From Croceimicrobium sp965279135 (GTDB taxonomy: Bacteria; Bacteroidota; Bacteroidia; Flavobacteriales; Schleiferiaceae): a DNA stretch of 64,000 bases. How positions within the stretch are numbered: the first letter of the stretch is position 1; each line of letters begins with the position of its first letter. Below are positions 43,109 to 51,840 of this stretch, piece by piece. The notes beneath the pieces are model-generated. The model worked only from the letters and a program-made list of their open reading frames with translations. It ran no database searches and was not told where the DNA came from. The translations under genes were made by a program, and so were the position numbers. The stretch covers positions 2,046,001-2,110,000 of the forward strand of contig OZ257133.1 of the NCBI GenBank assembly GCA_965279135.1, written 5' to 3'.

Positions 43109-44500
43109 ATGAGTACTTTAGCGGGCTTTTTATCAACTCTAATGACCCGCAAGGAGCACTTTCGTAAAAACCTAAGTTTGGCTTGGCCAGTGATGCTCGG
43201 TCAGATTGGTCATGTAATGGTCGGTTTAGCCGATAGCATTATGGTGGGTGCATTGGGAACTGTTCCCCTGGCGGCGGCCTCATTTGCCAATTCTGTTTTT
43301 GTGGTACCCATGGTTTTTGGGATTGGTCTGGCCTTTGGACTAACTACTCCCGTAGCAAATGCGGATGGGGAAAAGAAACCCGAAAAAGCAAGAAGCTTCT
43401 TAAAGCACGGAATTTACCTCAACATTAGTATTGCCTTCTTGATTTTCCTGCTCCTATTGGTGCTGGAAAATTTTTTACATCTAATGCGTCAGGAACCCGA
43501 AGTTCTGGATGCTTCCCTGGGCTATTTTCGGATCATCTCCTTTAGCCTTGTACCTCTCCTCACCTTCCTAACCTTTAAGCAATTTGCTGAAGGCTTGAGT
43601 GATACCCGGATGGCCATGCTGGTAAGCTTAGGCGCTAATTTGCTCAACATTGGGCTAAACTACCTTTTGATTTATGGCAATTGGGGATTCCCTGCTTTAG
43701 GCCTGGAAGGAGCAGGAATTGCAACTTTAACGGCCCGCATAATTATGGCCCTCTGGATGGCAATCTATGTATTTCGCAAACCCGCATTCCGCTTGTATAC
43801 GCAAGGGATTAGATGGGCCGAAACCCAATGGAGCCACTTTAAAACCTTGATCGATATAGGAGTGCCTTCAGGCTTACAGTTCATTTTTGAAGTATCGGCA
43901 TTCGCTCTCGCCGCAATTATGGCCGGATGGATCGATGCAGAATCATTAGCCGCGCATCAAATCGCCATCTCTCTTGCTTCGGTATCCTATATGGCCGCGA
44001 GTGGCATTAGTGCCGCAACAAATGTGCGTGTGAGTAATCAATTAGGAGCAGGTAATATTCCGGCGATGAGGATGGCCGCTCACACCAATTTCCTGCTGAT
44101 CATAATTCTAATGAGTATTGCGGGAATCCTCTTCTATGTTGGACGAAATTACTTACCGACTTTCTACAGCGAAGACCCGGAGGTGATAGCTTTGGCCTCC
44201 CAATTACTAATTGTAGCCGTTGCTTTTCAGTTGTTTGATGGAATGCAGGTGGCCGTTTTAGCCGCCTTAAGAGGTCTGGCTGAAACTTTAATCCCCACCA
44301 TTATTGTGATGGTCTCCTATTGGATTATCGCCTTGGGGTCTTGCTACCTATTCGGCTTTGTAATGGATCTGGGTGTTCTTGGTATTTGGTATGGTCTGGC
44401 TCTGGGCTTAATTGTGGCCTCCTGTTTATTGACCTGGAGATTTGAGATACGCAGCCGTCAATTGTTAAAAGGATCTCATGAAGCTAAAGCCCAGGTATAA
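43109..44500 (+). CDS. MATE family efflux transporter
   Basis: A 463-residue multidrug and toxic-compound extrusion pump with about twelve transmembrane helices. The MATE pattern is clear at SLAWPVMLGQIGHVMVGLADSIMVGALGTVPLAAAS and in the second half (GVPSGLQFIFEVSAFALAAIMAGWI). Start is ATG 43109; an internal ATG at 43142 is also possible and would give a more usual N-terminus. Likely Na+- or H+-driven; substrates unknown. Its end overlaps bioY by 23 nt. Confidence 0.92.
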   Translation: MSTLAGFLSTLMTRKEHFRKNLSLAWPVMLGQIGHVMVGLADSIMVGALGTVPLAAASFANSVFVVPMVFGIGLAFGLTTPVANADGEKKPEKARSFLKHGIYLNISIAFLIFLLLLVLENFLHLMRQEPEVLDASLGYFRIISFSLVPLLTFLTFKQFAEGLSDTRMAMLVSLGANLLNIGLNYLLIYGNWGFPALGLEGAGIATLTARIIMALWMAIYVFRKPAFRLYTQGIRWAETQWSHFKTLIDIGVPSGLQFIFEVSAFALAAIMAGWIDAESLAAHQIAISLASVSYMAASGISAATNVRVSNQLGAGNIPAMRMAAHTNFLLIIILMSIAGILFYVGRNYLPTFYSEDPEVIALASQLLIVAVAFQLFDGMQVAVLAALRGLAETLIPTIIVMVSYWIIALGSCYLFGFVMDLGVLGIWYGLALGLIVASCLLTWRFEIRSRQLLKGSHEAKAQV

Positions 44501-44996
44501 GCTTGCTTTTGGTGTTTTGATTTCAATTCTGATTCTTTCTCCAATTAGTATTGAGCGGGAACATCTATCCATCACCCTCCAAACCCTGGTCATATTCTTA
44601 GGAGCAAGCTTAGTCCCCTGGAGGATTTCAGTTTTAGTTATTTTGATTTACCTCCTGTTAGGTGCTCTAGGTTTACCAGTGTTTAGTGAATATAGTTCGG
44701 GGGTTGACAAACTGTACGGAAATTCAGCAGGCTTTCTCTGGGGCTTTGTACTCTGTGCAGTCCTAGTGTCTAAAGCATTCGAGGCCTGGGAATTAGGCTA
44801 TCTGAAAGCTATCGCAGTGTTCCTAACTGCGCATGTGATTCTTCTCATCCCCGGTCTACTGGTCCTTCACCACCTAAAGGCAGAACTGCATATCTGGTCT
44901 ATTACCGTTGGGCTCCTACCAGGCTTAATCCTAAAAAGTACCGTCGGTGGATTTCTTGCAGTACTATTGCGAAATTCACCCATCCACAAGGATTAG
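44478..44996 (+). CDS. bioY: Biotin transporter BioY
   Basis: A 172-residue six-helix S-component of the energy-coupling-factor type, binding biotin. Supported by the LGASLVPWRISVLVILIYLLLGALGLPVFSEY block and YGNSAGFLWGF, the BioY G-x-T/S-x-G-Y/F-L motif region. No EcfA/EcfT (BioM/BioN) gene is nearby; many BioY proteins use shared modules or act alone. Starts inside the MATE gene. Confidence 0.85.
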   Translation: MKLKPRYKLAFGVLISILILSPISIEREHLSITLQTLVIFLGASLVPWRISVLVILIYLLLGALGLPVFSEYSSGVDKLYGNSAGFLWGFVLCAVLVSKAFEAWELGYLKAIAVFLTAHVILLIPGLLVLHHLKAELHIWSITVGLLPGLILKSTVGGFLAVLLRNSPIHKD

Positions 44997-45019
44997 ATTT
45001 ACTAGCTTAGGGAGCCCAA

Positions 45020-46087
45020 ATGAAACCATTACGCGTACTCCTCGTTTCACGCCCTAACCTCCATCAGCAGCCAGGTGGAGATACTTTACACCTCGAACAA
45101 AATCGCCACTATCTCGATAAACTAGCGGTTCGAAGCGAACTGTATGACGGCAGTCAAAACCCAGAGGAATTTGATCTGATCCATTTCTACGGCTTAACCC
45201 GACCAGCAAATGTTCTCCCACTTCTAAACTCCAAGAAACCCTTTGTTGTATCGAGCATTTATGTTGATTATTCTGAAGCCGATCGAACCACATCACGTAT
45301 TAGAGCTTTTCTGCAAAAAGGTTTAGGTCAACATGCGCTGGAATACTTAAAATTAGTTGCTAGGGCGCGTAAAGGCAGAGATCAGTGGCCAGGTAAATCT
45401 TACCTCTTAGAAGGTCAAAAGGGCAGCATCCGCAAGATTCTGGATAATTGCAACTACCTTATAACAGCCAGCGAAGCAGAATATGATTCGATAAAAACTG
45501 AATTCCCATTTGAAGGAAAACACAAAACCGTAAAACTTGGAGTTGAACATTTACCGCCCCTAAACCCCGCAGAGGAGAAAAAAGATGTGCTCTGCGTTGC
45601 GCGTATCGAACCTATCAAAAACCAATTGAGTCTCATTAAAGCACAAAAAGGAAGCGACTGGAAACTCCACCTAAGTGGCGGTGCATCGCCAGCACATGGT
45701 TCCTATCTGGCAAAATGTAAAAAAGCCGCCGGACCAAAAGTTCTATTTCATGGGCAAAGGAATTATGAAGAGTGCGCCGCTATGTATAATAAAGCGCAGG
45801 TTCATGTACTTCCCAGTCTTTATGAGACCACCGGTCTTGCGACCTTAGAGGCCATGTACTACGGTTGTCAGGTTGTAGTTAACGACTCTAACATCAGCAA
45901 GGAGCTTTTTGGAGAGCATGCCTTTTACGCAAAAGTTCAAGATCCGGATTCCCTCAAGAAGACAATTCATACTGCTCTTCAATCAAAATCCGATCACCGG
46001 GATTGGTTAAAAAAGGAATTCAGTTGGGAGCTGGCAGCGCAGTCTATTCGCGAAGTTTATGATAAAGTATTAAACCAGCGAAAGTGA
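45020..46087 (+). CDS. GT-B glycosyltransferase, GT4 family
   Basis: A 355-residue cytoplasmic glycosyltransferase. The N-terminal acceptor half starts PLRVLLVSRPNLHQQPGGDT; the donor half carries DVLCVARIEPIKNQLSLIKA (about 195-214) and the catalytic E-x7-E region LPSLYETTGLATLEAMYYG (about 262-280). Donor and acceptor unknown. The next gene starts within its last codons (GTG overlap), so both act in the same polysaccharide or glycolipid pathway. Confidence 0.88.
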   Translation: MKPLRVLLVSRPNLHQQPGGDTLHLEQNRHYLDKLAVRSELYDGSQNPEEFDLIHFYGLTRPANVLPLLNSKKPFVVSSIYVDYSEADRTTSRIRAFLQKGLGQHALEYLKLVARARKGRDQWPGKSYLLEGQKGSIRKILDNCNYLITASEAEYDSIKTEFPFEGKHKTVKLGVEHLPPLNPAEEKKDVLCVARIEPIKNQLSLIKAQKGSDWKLHLSGGASPAHGSYLAKCKKAAGPKVLFHGQRNYEECAAMYNKAQVHVLPSLYETTGLATLEAMYYGCQVVVNDSNISKELFGEHAFYAKVQDPDSLKKTIHTALQSKSDHRDWLKKEFSWELAAQSIREVYDKVLNQRK

Positions 46088-47181
46088 AAATTGGAATTCT
46101 CGGTACCAGAGGCATCCCAAATCTTTACGGCGGGTTTGAAGAATGTGCACAGCATCTTAGCACCCGTTTGGTTTCTATGGGACATCAGGTATGGGTCTAT
46201 AATTCCCATCGTCATCCTTATGATCAAAAGAATTTCGAAGGTGTGGAGATTATTCACAAATATGATCCAGAACACCGTTTCGGAACGATCGGACAGTTTA
46301 TCTATGATCTAAACTGCATTATAGACAGCCGGAAAAGAAGCTTTGATGCCTTAGTTCTTATGGGTTATACCAGCAGCGCAATCTGGGGTAGATTGCTACC
46401 GGGCAGAAGCCTCCTTCTAAATAATATGGATGGTTTGGAATGGAAGCGAAGCAAGTATCATCCTTATGTCCAGCGATTTTTAAAGCTCTCGGAAAAGTGG
46501 GCCGCCAGGAGGAGTGATATCCTCATCGCAGATTCAAGGGTAATGCAGGAGTACCTGGAAGCTCAGTATCCCACCGACACTGTTTTCATTTCTTATGGAG
46601 CTAAGCCCTTCAAGAAACCTGATGCGAGCGTTCTTGAATCCTATGGAATAGAACCTGGTGAGTACAATATTTTGGTGGCTAGATTAGAACCAGAAAACAA
46701 TCTGGAAGTCATACTCCAGGGAGTGGTTCAAAGTGAAAGTAAGAGGTTAATGCTCGTAGTAGGGAATCATGATACAGCTTATGGTGAGAGCCTTAAAAAG
46801 CGATTTAAAGATTCCCGAATCCGTTTTGTAAGAGGCGCATATAAAAAGGAGAAAATCAACAATTTACGACACTATTGCCACCTGTATTTCCATGGGCATA
46901 GCGTTGGTGGAACAAATCCTAGCCTTCTAGAAGCTATGGCCTGCCGCTGCGCAATAGTAGCGCATCGAAACAGGTTTAACTATGAAGTTTTAGGTGAAGA
47001 AGCCCAATATTTTAGAGATCCGGTAGATGTGGCTAATCACCTCGATCACCTCGATAAGGAGAAAATCTTCAGGGAATCGATCGCCAAAAACCTCCGTAAA
47101 ATAGAGGAGCGCTACAATTGGCAGCTTGTCGCAGAAGAATATGAAGTGACCTTGCAGCAGGGTTTGATTCGCAAATCGTGA
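46084..47181 (+). CDS. Glycosyltransferase, DUF1972/GT4-like
   Basis: A 365-residue GT-B enzyme. The N-terminus KIGILGTRGIPNLYGGFEECAQHL is the DUF1972 signature of rhamnosyltransferase-like enzymes; the donor half has YNILVARLEPENNLEVILQG and HGHSVGGTNPSLLEAMACRC with the E-x7-E-type motif. Starts at GTG 46084, overlapping the previous stop by four bases. Probably adds a deoxysugar to a surface glycan; the linkage cannot be told. Confidence 0.88.
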   Translation: MKIGILGTRGIPNLYGGFEECAQHLSTRLVSMGHQVWVYNSHRHPYDQKNFEGVEIIHKYDPEHRFGTIGQFIYDLNCIIDSRKRSFDALVLMGYTSSAIWGRLLPGRSLLLNNMDGLEWKRSKYHPYVQRFLKLSEKWAARRSDILIADSRVMQEYLEAQYPTDTVFISYGAKPFKKPDASVLESYGIEPGEYNILVARLEPENNLEVILQGVVQSESKRLMLVVGNHDTAYGESLKKRFKDSRIRFVRGAYKKEKINNLRHYCHLYFHGHSVGGTNPSLLEAMACRCAIVAHRNRFNYEVLGEEAQYFRDPVDVANHLDHLDKEKIFRESIAKNLRKIEERYNWQLVAEEYEVTLQQGLIRKS

Positions 47182-47212
47182 TTTGTAACTTAGGGGCTTA
47201 CCCACCTTGTAT

Positions 47213-47842
47213 ATGTCTAAGCTCCAAAAAATTAAAGATGCTTTACCCGGCTTCAATAGCGAGTTAATCTCCGCTATAGCTTCCGAAAGTAGCCTGGAAA
47301 AGTTCCCGCCAAATACGGAACTTCTGCGGGAAGGTCAGTACGTTAAAGTTATTCCGGTGGTACTTTCGGGTACCCTAAAGGTCATTGCCGATTTTGATGA
47401 AAAGGAGCTTTTACTGTATTACATCAGACCCTCCCAAAGCTGCGCACTTTCTTTCTCCGCTGCCTTGCACGAATCTCCAAGTCAAATTAAAGCGATAACC
47501 GCAGAAGAGACAGAAGTCCTGCTTCTGCCAAGCGCTGCAATTCGAACTTGGGCAAGAGAGCATGAAGAGTTTAATAACTTGTTTTTCGATCAATATCAAC
47601 TGCGTTACTCGGATCTGTTAAAGACCATTGCCTCGCTTTTATTCGATCGCATGGATCAAAGGCTCCTAAGCTATTTGCGAGAAAAGTCGAAGCACAATCC
47701 CAATGGCCTGGTAAAAGTTCCCCATCGGGAAATCGCTTCCGAGCTTGGTACCGCACGAGAAGTAATTAGTCGGGTTATGAAGAAACTGGAACATGAAGGT
47801 TCTATAGAACAAAGTTCCAAGGGAATAAAAGTGATGGCATAG
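47213..47842 (+). CDS. Crp/Fnr family transcriptional regulator
   Basis: A 209-residue regulator. The N-terminal cyclic-nucleotide-binding beta-roll (about 20-120, with the LLREGQYVKVIPVVLSG start) is followed by the dimer helix and a winged HTH (VKVPHREIASELGTAREVISRVMKKLEHEG). No Cys cluster for an iron-sulfur cluster and no clear cAMP phosphate-binding motif, so the ligand is unknown. Starts at ATG 47213 (a TTG is at 47207). A 16-bp palindrome at 47841-47856 overlaps its stop. Confidence 0.88.
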   Translation: MSKLQKIKDALPGFNSELISAIASESSLEKFPPNTELLREGQYVKVIPVVLSGTLKVIADFDEKELLLYYIRPSQSCALSFSAALHESPSQIKAITAEETEVLLLPSAAIRTWAREHEEFNNLFFDQYQLRYSDLLKTIASLLFDRMDQRLLSYLREKSKHNPNGLVKVPHREIASELGTAREVISRVMKKLEHEGSIEQSSKGIKVMA

Positions 47843-47856
47843 TAACCATGGTTACT
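47841..47856. repeat. 16-bp perfect palindrome after the Crp/Fnr gene
   Basis: AGTAACCATGGTTACT is an exact 16-nt palindrome that overlaps the last two bases of the stop codon. A second, near-palindromic CCAAACTAGTTTTG follows at 47872-47885. There is no U-tract, so it is an operator candidate rather than an intrinsic terminator. Confidence 0.6.
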
Positions 47857-47907
47857 GCACAAACTAATTCGCCAAACTAGTTTTGTTTAACACTAAATCA
47901 GTTTACC

Positions 47908-48114
47908 ATGCTTAAAAACATGAGCACAACCGACCGCATAATCAGAGTGCTAATTTTTATTCTTGCCGCCTATCTGTTTATTGGAGATATCCTGGCATCC
48001 CCCTGGGGATTGGTTGCATTAATTGCAGGTAGCGTATTGTTGCTTACCAGCATGATTAACTTCTGCCCCATTTACAAGGCCCTGGGAATCAGCACGCGTA
48101 AGTCGAAATCTTAA
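47908..48114 (+). CDS. DUF2892/YgaP-like small membrane protein
   Basis: A 68-residue protein with two transmembrane segments (about residues 11-30 and 33-52) and the pattern STTDRIIRVLIFILAAYLFIG...NFCPIYKALG of the DUF2892 family, which often occurs near rhodanese or redox regulators. It follows the Crp/Fnr gene by 65 nt and may be its target. Its TAA overlaps the opposite-strand stop at 48111-48113. Confidence 0.85.
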   Translation: MLKNMSTTDRIIRVLIFILAAYLFIGDILASPWGLVALIAGSVLLLTSMINFCPIYKALGISTRKSKS

Positions 48115-49463
48115 TTCTTCCAGGCCGCGAGGGTACGAAGAATAATACTTAGATCGAGGAGAAGGCTCCAATTCTCGAGGTAGTAAACATCTGCCTGGAC
48201 TCTAGCTTCCATTGAGGCCAGATCATGTTCACCCTTGTAGCCTTGCACTTGAGCTAAGCCAGTAAGTCCGGGCTTTACCAAATGTCTGAGCATATATCGA
48301 TCCACTATATCACGATATTCCTCAGTATGGGCAAGCATATGAGGTCTGGGTCCAACCAAAGACATCTCCCCTTTGAGCACCTGGAACAATTGAGGTAACT
48401 CATCTAAATGCCAAGCGCGCATCCATCTTCCGAAAGGAGTTATTCTTTGGTCATTCGTTTTGGCTTGATGGGTATCTGCATCCGAATTAAGCTTCATACT
48501 GCGGAACTTGTAAATCGTAAAGTTTTCACCTCGGTATCCGCTTCGTTTCTGACGAAAAAAGATGGGTCCATTACCCGAGAACATCACCCCTAAAGCGAGT
48601 AATGGAAAAAGAGTGGGAAGGCAAATCAAAAGCAACAAGAGGGAGATTATAATATCCGAAACTCTTTTTAGCCAGCGATTATGCCACTGTTGAAGGGGTT
48701 CTGGTCGGAAACTGATAACAGGAAGCTGATCGTAAAAGTCAATACGCATACTCTTAATAGGAGCCATACCTAAGTCCGGGAGGGCCCGGAAATGAAGAAG
48801 ATGCTTATCAGCTAAGCGATATAATTTGGAAAACAATTCGTGTCCCGGGTTTAGGGCAACAAATAATTCTTCTGAATCCGTGTTCCCGAGATATTCTCTG
48901 AGCTGCTCAATCTCACCTTCTTCATCGGTACGGAAACTGCGAGAAATGCTTATTCCCAATTCAGGGTTGCGCATTACCAGTTGAATGAAATCATCAAAAG
49001 CACGCCCCTCTCCTACCAACAGCACTGAACGCAAAGGTCTTGCCCGCCGACGAAAGGAACGTAAAAATCGCAAATAGAAAAAGTGCCAGGGAATTATGGT
49101 AATGAATAAGCCAAAATAGAAGTAGATGAAGAATAGTCGACTGTATTGTTCCCCTCGTTGTAAGGCCACTAAAAGCAATAGCACTGCAAAAAAATGAGTG
49201 ATAAAGACGTTGAAGGTTCTTGATACCGACTTCCTCGGCTCCGGCTTTAAGGCAAACTCATAGGTTCTAAAAACCAGACTTAGCACTAACCACAACAAAT
49301 TCAGGATGACCCAAAGCTGCAAGTAGTAGTTATAATAGGGGGTATCTATTAAAGGAAGATCATGGAAACGTTGCCAAGCCGCGCCAAAAAAGGCAAGGTT
49401 AAGGAGGGTAAAATCCCCAAGGAGCACCAAAAATTGGCTTAATCGATTGTGGTAGGCCGGCAT
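48111..49463 (-). CDS. Polyprenyl-phosphate sugar-1-phosphate transferase (exopolysaccharide initiating type)
   Basis: A 450-residue protein of the bacterial sugar-transferase family (WcaJ/WbaP-like). About four N-terminal transmembrane helices (residues about 8-120), a Rossmann-like CoA-binding-like middle domain (RSVLLVGEGRAFDDFIQLVMRN), one further helix, and the C-terminal catalytic domain with FRQKRSGYRGENFTIYKFRSM, HLDELPQLFQVLKGEMSLVGPRP and PGLTGLAQVQGY. It primes an undecaprenyl-linked glycan. ATG 49463 follows the aminopeptidase stop by one base; a longer reading from 49541 would overlap that gene. Confidence 0.9.
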   Translation of the reverse strand: MPAYHNRLSQFLVLLGDFTLLNLAFFGAAWQRFHDLPLIDTPYYNYYLQLWVILNLLWLVLSLVFRTYEFALKPEPRKSVSRTFNVFITHFFAVLLLLVALQRGEQYSRLFFIYFYFGLFITIIPWHFFYLRFLRSFRRRARPLRSVLLVGEGRAFDDFIQLVMRNPELGISISRSFRTDEEGEIEQLREYLGNTDSEELFVALNPGHELFSKLYRLADKHLLHFRALPDLGMAPIKSMRIDFYDQLPVISFRPEPLQQWHNRWLKRVSDIIISLLLLLICLPTLFPLLALGVMFSGNGPIFFRQKRSGYRGENFTIYKFRSMKLNSDADTHQAKTNDQRITPFGRWMRAWHLDELPQLFQVLKGEMSLVGPRPHMLAHTEEYRDIVDRYMLRHLVKPGLTGLAQVQGYKGEHDLASMEARVQADVYYLENWSLLLDLSIILRTLAAWKN

Positions 49464-49464
49464 A

Positions 49465-51840
49465 TTACTTGGATTCAAAAATACGCGCTGCTCTGCGCTT
49501 TTGAAAATCGGTCCATTTGTCCTGGTTCTTGTTATAGGCAACCTCGAACTTTTCTGGAACGTTCAACTGTTCTCCCTTCAAATATTCACGGGCTAATTTC
49601 GAAAGCTTCCAATTCTTATCAAAAAGCGCGGTAAAGAAAACTTCGTAATGCAAATCCTCTGAAAGGGTAGCTGATGGTATAGAACGCAAATAGTCTAAAG
49701 CTTCCATTCGAGTGTTAAAATCATAAGATATACCGGCTAGACTATAGATCGACTCTAAAGCTTTTAGATCCCCCAAAAGCACACGAGTGTAAAGCGTAAA
49801 GAGAAATACCTCCTTCCCAACTACGCCAGGTTGTTCCTCCCACCTTTTATCCCATAACCAGTTATACGTCTCAGCGCCTGCAAAACTAGCCCTACTCAGG
49901 AATTCGAGACTGGCAGCAATCGCTAACTGGCGAAGTTCATAGGATTGACCAGTCTCCCGTATTGGTCTTAAAATGCTATCAGATATTAGTATTCTTGATT
50001 CTAAAGCAATTTTTAGAACCTCCTTTTGGAAGTAGACATCAGCGGTGGAAAGTAAAAGCTCCGACAGGATACTCTCAGCATTATTATCCGTTGCAAAGTT
50101 TTCCAGATAGGATTTCAAGGCACTGGTCCGCTCAGAAAAATGTAAACCCTCATTTTTCAAGCTCGCTTCAATTAAAGCTTTATCCTCTTCACCCACTGGA
50201 TTCCTCAAATTGATGAAGGCGGAGCTCCGACCAAGCATCGAAGTTGATTCTTCAATTTGAAAACGCCAGTCCTCCTCAGTTTTTTGCTCATTTACCTTGA
50301 CAAGTAGCGCTGGTAAATTGGAAAAAAAGAAGAGTGAATTCCTTGACTTTAATTGAATAGTGTTCAAGCCTTCCTCTAAGAAAATGCTTTCCGTAACTCG
50401 ATTACCACCAGCACTATCCTCAGAGACCAGGACCAGCGGCTGGACTAGCCTGCCTTGTAAATTGACTTGAATCCGATCACTCCCTTCCTCCCGGCTGATA
50501 TCCAGTACAGGCTCCATTTCCGCATATAGCCAGGTCTCAAAGAACCCCTCAATATCTTTGTCGCTATGCTTTTTAAATAGAGCGATTAAATCTCGATTTC
50601 GAACCACCTGGTAGGCATATACTCTTAAGTATTCATCAATGACTTTGCGGTAAACTTCATCTCCCACATAGTCTCTCAACATATATAAAAGCCAGCCACC
50701 TTTTTGATAGAAACGAGAACCGCCCGCTTTGGGATGAGCCAAGGGTAATGGTCCGGCTGCAGTAGCATCAAAAACCATCTCACGTGCTTTTTGAAGTTCC
50801 CACTGAAAGAATTCCTCCCCATATAGTTCCCTTTCGCTTAACCATTGATAGTAAGTAGCAAATCCTTCATGAAGCCAATGATGCTTTGCCCCGGCCGCTG
50901 TTACTAGGTTACCAAACCATTGGTGAGCATATTCATGAGCATTTACATAGGTGTAATTTCGATCCTTAAAGGCCACGGAATCTACCAGGAAGAAATCGCC
51001 GAAAATGGTGGCACAAGTGTTCTCCATCGCTCCGTGTCGGAAATCCATAACGGGTGCTTGCTTGTAATTAGACCAGGGATAATCATAAGCTATCTCCTTT
51101 TCTAAAAAGTGTGTTATCTCTCGATGTCGATGATAGTACCAGGAACTATCTTCAATTCGATCCGGATAATGGTATAGCCAATGCGGGTTTCCCATGATGT
51201 TCTTTTTGCTTACCACATATCGATCTGCGGCAAGAGCAATCAAATAAGAACTCATAGGTCGCTCCATTCTATAATACCAATGCCTGAGATCATCACGTTG
51301 AACCACGGAATCTAAGACTCCATTGCTCATTATCTCATAGTCGGATTTAAAAATCCATTCGGCGGAAAACAAAATCTTATCCTTCTGATCGTCACGATGG
51401 GGAATCCAATGTCTGTGATCAATACCCTGACCCTGAGTCCAGATTTGTCGACGTGCCTTAAAGGTTTCATCCTTCCAACCTATAAAGTACAGGCCCTTGC
51501 GTGGCTTGGCTCGATAAGCAATCTGCAGTCTTTGTTCCTTCCCATTGTATTGCACTAGGATAAACAAGGCGGTATCATTCTGGATGAACGGCACCTCTGA
51601 ACCATTAAGCCGAAGTTCTTCTACTTCAATCCTAACAGCATTTAGCCAAAGGGTATCTAATGTTTCTGGAATAATGAAACGGTGCTCTACCTCGCCAATA
51701 ACTGTCTCTTCGATGGTATCGAACTCCGCTTTAATATGTAGGGAAAGAAAATCCTGGGATTGAAGAGAAACAATGGAAGCAAAAAAAAGACCGATGCTAA
51801 GTAACATCGGTCTATATATAGAGCACATTTTTACAATCAT
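49465..51840 (-). CDS. M1 family metallo-aminopeptidase
   Basis: A 791-residue exported aminopeptidase. Signal peptide about residues 5-29 (CSIYRPMLLSIGLFFASIVSLQSQ). The exopeptidase motif GAMEN is at 270-274 and the zinc site HEYAH at 302-306 with the third ligand Glu325 (LHEGFATYY), spacing HEXXH-X18-E. The C-terminal half is helical (ERAP/HEAT-like). ATG 51840 overlaps the preceding lipoprotein stop by four bases. Its first 20 codons contain a perfect intrinsic-terminator sequence (51781-51813); ATG 51807 in the stem is an alternative start. Cleaves N-terminal residues from peptides in the periplasm or outside. Confidence 0.9.
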   Translation of the reverse strand: MIVKMCSIYRPMLLSIGLFFASIVSLQSQDFLSLHIKAEFDTIEETVIGEVEHRFIIPETLDTLWLNAVRIEVEELRLNGSEVPFIQNDTALFILVQYNGKEQRLQIAYRAKPRKGLYFIGWKDETFKARRQIWTQGQGIDHRHWIPHRDDQKDKILFSAEWIFKSDYEIMSNGVLDSVVQRDDLRHWYYRMERPMSSYLIALAADRYVVSKKNIMGNPHWLYHYPDRIEDSSWYYHRHREITHFLEKEIAYDYPWSNYKQAPVMDFRHGAMENTCATIFGDFFLVDSVAFKDRNYTYVNAHEYAHQWFGNLVTAAGAKHHWLHEGFATYYQWLSERELYGEEFFQWELQKAREMVFDATAAGPLPLAHPKAGGSRFYQKGGWLLYMLRDYVGDEVYRKVIDEYLRVYAYQVVRNRDLIALFKKHSDKDIEGFFETWLYAEMEPVLDISREEGSDRIQVNLQGRLVQPLVLVSEDSAGGNRVTESIFLEEGLNTIQLKSRNSLFFFSNLPALLVKVNEQKTEEDWRFQIEESTSMLGRSSAFINLRNPVGEEDKALIEASLKNEGLHFSERTSALKSYLENFATDNNAESILSELLLSTADVYFQKEVLKIALESRILISDSILRPIRETGQSYELRQLAIAASLEFLSRASFAGAETYNWLWDKRWEEQPGVVGKEVFLFTLYTRVLLGDLKALESIYSLAGISYDFNTRMEALDYLRSIPSATLSEDLHYEVFFTALFDKNWKLSKLAREYLKGEQLNVPEKFEVAYNKNQDKWTDFQKRRAARIFESK
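51781..51813 (-). terminator. Intrinsic terminator inside the aminopeptidase signal-peptide codons
   Basis: On the minus strand, stem AGACCGATG / CATCGGTCT (9 bp, plus-strand 51788-51796 and 51805-51813) with an 8-nt loop is followed by a run of T (51781-51788). The structure meets the usual rho-independent criteria but lies within the first 20 codons of the aminopeptidase, right after the lipoprotein gene. Confidence 0.75.
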
